Assembly (NCBI GenBank): GCA_964558295.1
Contig: CAZLDQ010000018.1
Location: 1 to 43,517 of the forward strand
DNA length: 43,517 nucleotides
Origin: JBDKTH01 sp964558295
Lineage (GTDB): Bacteria > Planctomycetota > Planctomycetia > Pirellulales > Thermoguttaceae
Direction: 5' to 3'
This document shows positions 34,254-40,985 of the stretch, in pieces. Made by a program: the position numbers and the translations under genes. Every line of letters starts with the position of its first letter. Within the stretch, counting starts at the first letter, position 1. The notes beneath the pieces were generated by a model that saw nothing but the letters and a program-made list of their open reading frames with translations, did no database searches and had not been told where the DNA came from.

Positions 34254-35048
34254 TTATGCAAAATAGCGCACGGCGTTTTCGAAAATCTTCAGCCCGTCGC
34301 CCACGATCCCGGCTTCACCCCGCGTCCAACGCGGATGGTGGGTTGGATCGATATGGCGCTCCGGATGGGGCATCAGCCCGAAGACCCGACCGGTGCTGTC
34401 GCATACCCCCGCCACATTGCCCCTCGACCCATTCGGGTTGTCGGGATAGGGAACTGGGTGGGATAGGTCCTGGCCGTCACTGCCCGACAATGGCCGATAA
34501 CGTAGGACCAATTGTCCGGCGGCTTCTAACCGGCCGAGTGTGGCCTCATCCCGGGGCACAAACTTGCCTTCGGCGTGTGCGATTGGCAGGTACATTGCCT
34601 CGATGTCCTGGAGAAACACGCACTTTGATCCGCTGGTCCGCAACCGGACCCAGCGGTCTTCAAACCGGCCCGAGTCGTTCCAGGCCAGCGTGGCCGCCGG
34701 CCCGTTCTGGGCGTCGGATTCCAACAAGATTCCTGACTTGATCAGAATCTGGAATCCGTTGCAGATACCCAGAATCAGTTTGCCGTCAGCCTTGAACCGA
34801 GCCATCTGCTCGGCCAGGTGATGCTGGATCTGGGTGGCCAGGATTCGGCCAGCCGCCACGTCGTCGCCATAGCTGAACCCGCCCGGAAGGCACAGAATCT
34901 GGAACTGCTCCATCACCGCTGGATTCTCCAGCAGCCGGTTGATATGCAAGAGTTCCGTCTTCGCCCCCGCCTTTTCAAACGCAAAGGCCGTTTCCTTATC
35001 GCAATTCGTGCCAGGGGCTCGAAGGATCAATACACAAGGCTGAGCCAT
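34254..35048 (-). CDS. purQ: Phosphoribosylformylglycinamidine synthase, glutaminase subunit PurQ
   Basis: This 264-aa class I glutamine amidotransferase feeds ammonia to PurL in purine synthesis. Landmarks are LILRAPGTNCDKETAFAFE, LPGGFSYGDDVAAGRILA, the nucleophile Cys in LGICNGFQIL and the catalytic His in LMPHPERH. The start at 35048 fits the family; a longer reading from 35204 would translate repeat sequence. No ribosome site is visible before the ATG. A word-like repeat (GAGATTT units) takes its place. It follows purL by 131 bp. Confidence 0.95.
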   Translation of the reverse strand: MAQPCVLILRAPGTNCDKETAFAFEKAGAKTELLHINRLLENPAVMEQFQILCLPGGFSYGDDVAAGRILATQIQHHLAEQMARFKADGKLILGICNGFQILIKSGILLESDAQNGPAATLAWNDSGRFEDRWVRLRTSGSKCVFLQDIEAMYLPIAHAEGKFVPRDEATLGRLEAAGQLVLRYRPLSGSDGQDLSHPVPYPDNPNGSRGNVAGVCDSTGRVFGLMPHPERHIDPTHHPRWTRGEAGIVGDGLKIFENAVRYFA

Positions 35049-35050
35049 GG

Positions 35051-35096
35051 GAATTTTGGATTGAAATGTGAGATTTGAGATTTGAGATTTGGAATT
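35051..35096. repeat. GAGATTT tandem word repeat before purQ
   Basis: Three head-to-tail GAGATTT units occupy 35070-35090, flanked by GGAATT and GAATTTTGGATTGAAA. The element ends two bases before the purQ start codon on the minus strand, where a ribosome site would be expected. Confidence 0.85.
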
Positions 35097-35179
35097 CGCA
35101 GCTTTCGACTGATCTTCGTGGTCGGGAACGGGCTCCGCATGTGGTCCGTGCTTGTCTCTTCGCGGCGGACCAGGCCGTC

Positions 35180-38080
35180 TCACCATGCCAACGGCTTGAG
35201 CCAAGCCTCCTTGAGTGTTGCTAGGCTCGCCTCGACCACCGGTTGATCGGCGACAATCTCCAGCCGGTTCGTGTTGAGCACTTCTCCGATTCTTGCACAG
35301 GGAATCTCGGCCATGGCGGCCTCGAAGGCTGCTGCCTGATCCGGCCGAACTTCACAGAGGAATCGGGTGTTTGACTCGCTGAACAGTCGCACGGCCACGG
35401 CCGACGCGTCGGCATTGCTTGGCACGCGATCCAGCGCGACGCGTGCCCCCAGGCCGCCGGCAAAGGCCATTTCGGCCAGGGCTATGGCCAAGCCGCCTTC
35501 GCTCAAGTCGTGGCAGGCACGGACCAAGCCTGCGTCCATCGCCTGGTGCAAGGCGAGAAACGTTTGTCGGGCGACCGCTGCGTCGACCGTCGGCACCTGG
35601 CCCCCCTTGAGGGAGTGCACAGCGAGGAAATGCGAGCCACCCAGCTCGTTTTTCGTCAGGCCGACGAGATAAAGGGCGTTGCCGGGCTCCTTGAGGTCCA
35701 TCGTTACCGCACGGCTTACGTCGTCCATCTGCCCCAACGCACTGATCAACAGCGACGGCGGGATGGCGATCGGCTCACTGGCGCCTGCCGGGCGGAATTC
35801 GTTGTTCAGGCTGTCTTTGCCGCTGATAAACGGAGTGCCCAGCGCGGTGGCGAGGTCGTAGCAGGCCAAGGCCGCGCGAACCAACGAGCCGAGCGTTTCC
35901 GGCCGATCGGTGTTGCCCCAGCAGAAGTTGTCGAGGATAGCCACCCGGCGGGGATCGGCCCCCACGGCTACACAGTTGCGCACGGCTTCGTCGATCGCGC
36001 TGGCCGCCATCCAGTACGTGTCCAAGTCGCCGTAACAGGGATTCATGCCGCAGGCGAGGACGATTCCCCGACGGCTGCTAAGCACAGGGCGGACCACGGC
36101 CGCGTCGCTGGGACCATCGTTGGCCACGCCCACCAGGGGTTTGACGACGCTTCCACCTTGCACTTCATGGTCGTATTGCCGGATGATCCAGTGCTTGCTG
36201 GCCACATTGAGCGAGCCGAGAATCCGGAGCACATCGTCCGTGAAGTCGGCCTTTTCCGGCAGCTTCACCGATTGCAGGGGAGGCTGCGTGTAGACGGCTT
36301 CCCGAACCACGGGCGGGCGGCCGTCGTGGAGGAACTTCATGTCCATGTCGGCCACTTGCTGGTCGTGGTACTTCAAGACCAACCGGCCGGTGGGCACAAA
36401 CTGGCCGATCACGGTGGCTTCGACCCCTTCGGACTCACACAGGGCCTTCAGTTCATCCCACTTGTCGGGCGGGACGGAGAAGACCATCCGTTCCTGGGCT
36501 TCGGAGATCCAGATTTCCGTGTAGGAGAGCCCTTCGTACTTCAGTGGGACTCGATCCAACCAGACTTCAGCACCGATCTTTTCGCCCATCTCGCCGACAG
36601 CGCTAGAAAACCCACCGGCGCCGCAGTCGGTTACGGCGTTATAGAGGCCCCGATCGCGGGCGGTCAGGAGCACGTCGAGGACCATCTTTTCGGTGATTGC
36701 GTTGCCAATCTGCACCGCCCCGCCGGAGACGGTCTCGCTTTGGCTGGTCAACTCGGCGGAGCTGAACGTGGCCCCGTGGATCCCGTCGCGGCCCGTCCGG
36801 CCGCCGATGGCGACGATCAAATCGTTGGCCTTCGGCTCCTTGCGTGATTTGTCACGAGGGATCAGTCCCACATTGCCGCAATAGACCAGCGGATTGCCGA
36901 GGTATCGGGGGTCGAAGTAGACCGCGCCGTTGACCGTGGGGATGCCCATGCGGTTGCCATAATCGCGGACCCCTGAGACCACGCCCTTCATGACCCGGCG
37001 CGGATGAAGTACGCCGGGGGGAAGTTGATCGGCCGGCGTATCGGGCGGGGCGAAGCAGAACACGTCGGTGTTGGCCACGGGCTTAGCCCCCATCCCGGTG
37101 CCCATCGGATCGCGAATTACGCCGCCGATCCCAGTGTTGGCTCCACCGTAGGGTTCGAGGGCCGAGGGGTGGTTGTGTGTTTCGACCTTGAAGACCACAT
37201 TGTACTGATCGTCGAAGCGGACAATGCCGGCGTTGTCCTCAAACACGCTCACGCACCAGTCTTGGCTCCCGGCGTCGCGGCGGATTTTTTCGGTGGCGGC
37301 GAAGATCGTCTCGCGAAGCATGTTTTTGAATTGCCGTTCGGTCGAACCGTCACGATAGCGAATCCGACCGGCCAGGGTTTTGTGACTGCAATGCTCGCTC
37401 CAGGTCTGGGCGACCGTTTCCAATTCCACGTCGGTCGGGTCGCGACCCAGGCCGCGGAAATAGGTCCGGATCGTCTGCATTTCGACGAGTGACAAGTAGA
37501 GCTGGCCTTCCCGGCTGAGCCGCTCCAGGGCCTTGTCGTCCATCTCACGGATCGGGACGATCGTTCGCTTGAACTGGTAGGGGGAACCGACCTCCAGCCG
37601 CTTGAACGGCAGGGGCCCAAGGACCGCCTGCTCAATCGCGTCGTTGGCCAGGAGTTTTGATGCCAGTAGCGGCAGCTTATCCTCCGCCAAGCCCGCGACC
37701 CAGTACTTCTTCAGGGTGCGGACCGCCTCGGCACAGAAACCGAAGTCGGCGATTGCCGTCTGGACACTGAGCGCGACTGGGTCCATTACGCCCGGTTTGG
37801 GCAAGACGTGAATGAGTTGCTGTCCGGCAATGGGGGCCCGGTGGAGCGACTCATCCCCTGCGGGGGCCACGAGGGTCCGTTCTACCACCCGGTCGGCCAG
37901 CAGTTGCTGGGCAAGCAGCTCGATCTGCTCGCGGTTGAACTCGCCTTGGATCAAGTATCCGTAAGCGGTGTGGACCTCAAGGTTCTTGGCCAGTCCCAGG
38001 TCGGCCGCGTCGGCGGCGACTCGCTGGGCATTTAAGTCGGGTTGTCCCTCGCAAGGATAGATGTCAACTTCCCAAAGCAT
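35180..38080 (-). CDS. purL: Phosphoribosylformylglycinamidine synthase PurL with two N-terminal PurS-like domains
   Basis: This 966-aa ATP-dependent enzyme makes FGAM from FGAR in purine synthesis. Residues 1-75 look like one PurS-like domain (LWEVDIYPCEGQPDLNAQRV) and 88-163 a second one (HVLPKPGVMDPVALSVQTAI). The usual about 730-aa PurL follows. It has TVAQTWSEHCSHKTLAGRI, the ATP/metal site VVFKVETHNHPSALEPYGGA, DCGAGGFSSAVGEMG, GIVLACGMNPCYGD and ACHDLSEGGLAIALAEMAFA. A separate purS is therefore not needed here, while PurQ is encoded separately by the next gene. The ATG at 38080 overlaps the end of tyrA by 17 bp. Confidence 0.95.
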   Translation of the reverse strand: MLWEVDIYPCEGQPDLNAQRVAADAADLGLAKNLEVHTAYGYLIQGEFNREQIELLAQQLLADRVVERTLVAPAGDESLHRAPIAGQQLIHVLPKPGVMDPVALSVQTAIADFGFCAEAVRTLKKYWVAGLAEDKLPLLASKLLANDAIEQAVLGPLPFKRLEVGSPYQFKRTIVPIREMDDKALERLSREGQLYLSLVEMQTIRTYFRGLGRDPTDVELETVAQTWSEHCSHKTLAGRIRYRDGSTERQFKNMLRETIFAATEKIRRDAGSQDWCVSVFEDNAGIVRFDDQYNVVFKVETHNHPSALEPYGGANTGIGGVIRDPMGTGMGAKPVANTDVFCFAPPDTPADQLPPGVLHPRRVMKGVVSGVRDYGNRMGIPTVNGAVYFDPRYLGNPLVYCGNVGLIPRDKSRKEPKANDLIVAIGGRTGRDGIHGATFSSAELTSQSETVSGGAVQIGNAITEKMVLDVLLTARDRGLYNAVTDCGAGGFSSAVGEMGEKIGAEVWLDRVPLKYEGLSYTEIWISEAQERMVFSVPPDKWDELKALCESEGVEATVIGQFVPTGRLVLKYHDQQVADMDMKFLHDGRPPVVREAVYTQPPLQSVKLPEKADFTDDVLRILGSLNVASKHWIIRQYDHEVQGGSVVKPLVGVANDGPSDAAVVRPVLSSRRGIVLACGMNPCYGDLDTYWMAASAIDEAVRNCVAVGADPRRVAILDNFCWGNTDRPETLGSLVRAALACYDLATALGTPFISGKDSLNNEFRPAGASEPIAIPPSLLISALGQMDDVSRAVTMDLKEPGNALYLVGLTKNELGGSHFLAVHSLKGGQVPTVDAAVARQTFLALHQAMDAGLVRACHDLSEGGLAIALAEMAFAGGLGARVALDRVPSNADASAVAVRLFSESNTRFLCEVRPDQAAAFEAAMAEIPCARIGEVLNTNRLEIVADQPVVEASLATLKEAWLKPLAW

Positions 38081-38909
38081 CGCGGTTCCGTTTCGCTCGA
38101 GTGAGGATCTCTTCCAGCGTCGTATCGTCCCCCTGGCGGATGGCTTTGACCAACGCGTTGAGTCTTTCCAGATACTTTTCCAAGGCCGCCAGCACATTGG
38201 CACGGTTGGCGGAAAAAATCTGCTTCCAAAGTTCGGGATCGCCCCCTGCTAAACGGGTGGTGTCAAGAAACCCGGAACCCGTCAGCCGGAAATACGTTTC
38301 CGGTAACGTGGCGGCCAGCGCGGCGGCAGCGGCGTGTGGCAGGTGGCTTGTCAGCGCCAAGGCCCGGTCATGTTCGGCTGCCGACATCTGGATGACTACC
38401 GACCCCAGGCTGCTCCAAAACTTTTCAAGGGCATCAAAATCTTCCGCCCGAGTATTCTTCGTGGGCGTGAGAATCGCCACACGGCCCTCAAACAGATTGG
38501 CGTTCGCATGGCTCGGACCGTTCTTCTCACTGCCGGCCAACGGATGGCTTCCGAGAAATCGGCAGCCGCGGGGCAGGGGAGCATCGAGTGCTTCGACAAT
38601 CGCTTCCTTGGTACTCCCAGCGTCGGTAATCAGAGCCCCCTCCGGACAGTGTTTGACCGCCTCGCGCACATGCTCGACGATACGGCCGACAGGTGTGCAG
38701 ACGACGATCAACTCGGCCTCGGCCACGCCTTTGGCCAGATCGATCGTGGTATTGGTGACGGCTTCGACCCGACGGGCTGCTCGGAGCGTGGCTTGTCGGC
38801 GTCCAATTCCGATGACCCGCTCGGCCAACCCCCGCTGGCGCAGGGCCAAGCCAATTGATCCGCCGATCAATCCAACTCCAATGATGGCCACGGTCTGGTA
38901 GCGTTTCAT
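38064..38909 (-). CDS. tyrA: Prephenate/arogenate dehydrogenase (TyrA family)
   Basis: This 281-aa NAD(P)-dependent dehydrogenase is on the tyrosine pathway. The Rossmann motif VAIIGVGLIGGSIGLALRQ starts at about residue 7. ITDAGSTKEAIVEAL and FLGSHPLAGSEKNG follow, then the catalytic His region ALTSHLPHAAAAALA and GFLDTTRLAGGDPELWKQI. The ATG at 38909 gives the normal family start; a reading from 39056 would translate an inverted repeat. It overlaps purL by 17 bp, so tyrA-purL-purQ is probably one unit. Prephenate versus arogenate preference cannot be told from sequence alone. Confidence 0.93.
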   Translation of the reverse strand: MKRYQTVAIIGVGLIGGSIGLALRQRGLAERVIGIGRRQATLRAARRVEAVTNTTIDLAKGVAEAELIVVCTPVGRIVEHVREAVKHCPEGALITDAGSTKEAIVEALDAPLPRGCRFLGSHPLAGSEKNGPSHANANLFEGRVAILTPTKNTRAEDFDALEKFWSSLGSVVIQMSAAEHDRALALTSHLPHAAAAALAATLPETYFRLTGSGFLDTTRLAGGDPELWKQIFSANRANVLAALEKYLERLNALVKAIRQGDDTTLEEILTRAKRNRDALGS

Positions 38910-38994
38910 AACGACTCTCGATCCGATGCGGAGCGGGAAACGACCTATTGTAGCAGATCCGCGCCGGTTTTCAGGGGGGACCGGTGACTGGGAA

Positions 38995-39122
38995 GCCGAA
39001 TGTCGAAAGATCAAATGACGAGACGATGACGAAGCACGAATGACCAAAGGCCGCACGGCTCTATTCCTTTCGGACTTCGTCCTTTGGGCATTTCTTCGTC
39101 ATTTGATCTTTCGACATTCGGC
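38995..39122. repeat. Perfect 27-bp inverted repeat upstream of tyrA
   Basis: Arms 38995-39021 and 39096-39122 are exact inverted copies beginning GCCGAATGTCGAAAG and ending CTTTCGACATTCGGC. The inner flanks also partly pair (ATGACCAAAGG against CCTTTGGGCAT). The loop is 74 nt. It has the same word-like style as other spacers in this window. Confidence 0.95.
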
Positions 39123-39161
39123 ATTATCCCCCGTCATAGTGGGAGGGCGATTGCCGGTCTT

Positions 39162-39189
39162 GTTTGCCAACCTCTCAGGTTGGTCAGAC
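39162..39189. repeat. Inverted repeat, copy 2 of the GTTTG..CCT / AGG..TGGTCAGAC family
   Basis: GTTTGCCAACCT (39162-39173), then CTC, then AGGTTGGTCAGAC (39177-39189). The core CCAACCT/AGGTTGG pairs perfectly. It is the counterpart of the element at 14748-14813, with matching changes in both arms. Confidence 0.6.
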
Positions 39190-39201
39190 AATACGGACAA
39201 A

Positions 39202-39226
39202 CGCCCCGGCCACTTCGGCCGGGGCG
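39202..39226 (-). terminator. Hairpin after the FG-GAP repeat gene
   Basis: CGCCCCGGCC-ACTTC-GGCCGGGGCG is a GC-rich 10-bp stem 35 bp past the stop of the gene. On the minus strand TTTGTCC follows, so it is a fair intrinsic terminator. Confidence 0.6.
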
Positions 39227-39261
39227 CTGACTGTGTTTCTCTCCGGCAACTGGGAGGGGGG

Positions 39262-40476
39262 CTAGTCCTTGGGCCCTTCATTGATCAGGACCCAGGTGCC
39301 CGTCTTGCCAGACACGGCGATATCGAGCCGGCCGTCGCCGTTTAGATCGACCACGCGGGGTTGCATGCCAATGCCCACGCCGCCGCCAAAACCGCTGATC
39401 TCATGGCGGGTGAACTGCTTGGTGTCTGGATTCCAGGTGTAATAGAAGAGGCATTCGGGCTCCAGGCCGCCGGGATCCTTGCCGGCATGGCCACGCACGC
39501 GTTTGCCGGTGACCAGATCGCTTCGGCCGTCTCCGTCCACGTCGGCCCAGACGATGGCATGGGCTTGCGACCAGCTCTTATCGATCAGGTGTTCGGTCCA
39601 GGTTGTGGTACCGTCGGCTTTCGGCTCGCCCTGTTCCCACCAGAAGAGGCCGAAGTCGTGGGCTTTCCCCCAGACGAGGTCGTTGCGTCCATCGTCGTTG
39701 ACGTCGACGACGACCAACGGACAGCTGGGATGGGACAGTGCCGTTTCGGGGTGAAATTTCCAGGGAGCGGCGAACGGCTTGCCCTCCGGACGTTCGTACC
39801 AGCCGACTTCGGTGACCACGTCCTCCCGCCCATCGCCGTTGACGTCGCCAAACCCATAGCCGTGACCGCCGCCGTTCTCGCCGAGCACGATTCGCTCCAG
39901 CGTCGGCTGGCCGTCGGCGTCTTTACCCAACTTCCAGACGACCGTCGGATCTTTCTTGATCCAGCAACTAACGAACACCTCCGGTACGCCGTCGCCGTCG
40001 AAATCGTGCAGGTCAAAGATCTCATTCTGGCCGCGGGTGTTTTTCAAGAGCTTTTGCGGCCACTTGTATCCACGCTCCAGGCCCAGTTTGCCCGGGTTCT
40101 TGTACCAATAGAGTTCCGACTCCATCCATCCGCCGGAGATGACATCGAGCCAGCCGTCACCGTCGACATCGTAGACCAAGTCGGCGTTATTGGCATAGAA
40201 CTCGGTCATCGTCTGTGGGATGTCGCGGATCGGATGGGGCACATAGTCTGGCCCCTTGAACCAATGGGTCCCGGCGACGATATCCAGTTTGCCGTCTTGG
40301 TCGACGTCGGCCACCGCGCAGCCTTCATTCGGATTGACCATCAGGCAGCGTTTCGAAAACTTGACTTCTTTGGCGTTCTGAGCCCAGACGCAGTCTGCGC
40401 CGGCCAAGACGGCCCAACTGATGCCGACGACCAGCAAGGCCGCCATTTCACGTCGCACACAATCGCCAGTAACCAT
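39262..40476 (-). CDS. Exported FG-GAP/VCBS repeat protein
   Basis: This 404-aa exported beta-propeller-like protein has a signal segment AALLVVGISWAVLAGADCV. Seven calcium-binding FG-GAP/VCBS repeats are marked by DVDQDGKLDIV, DVDGDGWLDVI, DFDGDGVPEVF, DVNGDGREDVV, DVNDDGRNDLV, DVDGDGRSDLV and DLNGDGRLDIA. Proteins of this type are abundant in planctomycetes and probably bind ligands or other envelope proteins; no catalytic site is seen. The ATG at 40476 has AAGGAG 7 nt upstream, and a reading from 40767 adds 97 residues without support. A hairpin follows the gene. Confidence 0.87.
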   Translation of the reverse strand: MVTGDCVRREMAALLVVGISWAVLAGADCVWAQNAKEVKFSKRCLMVNPNEGCAVADVDQDGKLDIVAGTHWFKGPDYVPHPIRDIPQTMTEFYANNADLVYDVDGDGWLDVISGGWMESELYWYKNPGKLGLERGYKWPQKLLKNTRGQNEIFDLHDFDGDGVPEVFVSCWIKKDPTVVWKLGKDADGQPTLERIVLGENGGGHGYGFGDVNGDGREDVVTEVGWYERPEGKPFAAPWKFHPETALSHPSCPLVVVDVNDDGRNDLVWGKAHDFGLFWWEQGEPKADGTTTWTEHLIDKSWSQAHAIVWADVDGDGRSDLVTGKRVRGHAGKDPGGLEPECLFYYTWNPDTKQFTRHEISGFGGGVGIGMQPRVVDLNGDGRLDIAVSGKTGTWVLINEGPKD

Positions 40477-40985
40477 ACGGCAACTCCTTGTCAGTAGCTC
40501 TTGGGTGAGATATGCCATTCGCCGAGGGCCGCGTCTAACGATCCGGCGACCGCCGGGAGAACGACTTCTCCTACGGTAGCACATGCCCTGGGGTGTGGCA
40601 ACGAGGTGGGACGCTGGAAGGGCTCCAGGGCTTGGCCCCGGACTTTCGTGGATCGGTCGGCAGGCGACCGTACCCAGGGGGGGCCTAACATCTGTTAGGG
40701 GACGCCCTACCGGAATGACTCCTACAAAAGGCCCCCGAGCCTGACCGTTGCCTGGGCAGTCCCTCATCGATGGGCAATCTGGCCTATGTTTTCAATGAGA
40801 GCCGTTCGAACGGCTCCGCTCCAAGCCTCTTTCTCCGTTCCCGTCTGGGCCATGTACATTGCCGACCATGAATTGCCTCAGCGTGCCCCATGTGAGTCCT
40901 TCCTCGCTCACCGGCACAGACCGCGTGCTCGGCCCGGCGACCTCTCCACCACGATTTTCCCCCCCTGAGTTGTCGGAGGTGTCGA
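40477..40985. other. Divergent spacer with two palindromes
   Basis: About 509 bp between the FG-GAP gene and the large surface-protein gene. It contains CCTAACA-TC-TGTTAGG (40684-40699) and a perfect 18-bp palindrome GAGCCGTTCGAACGGCTC (40799-40816). No gene or clear promoter is seen. Short readings here lack ribosome sites or domains. Confidence 0.5.
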
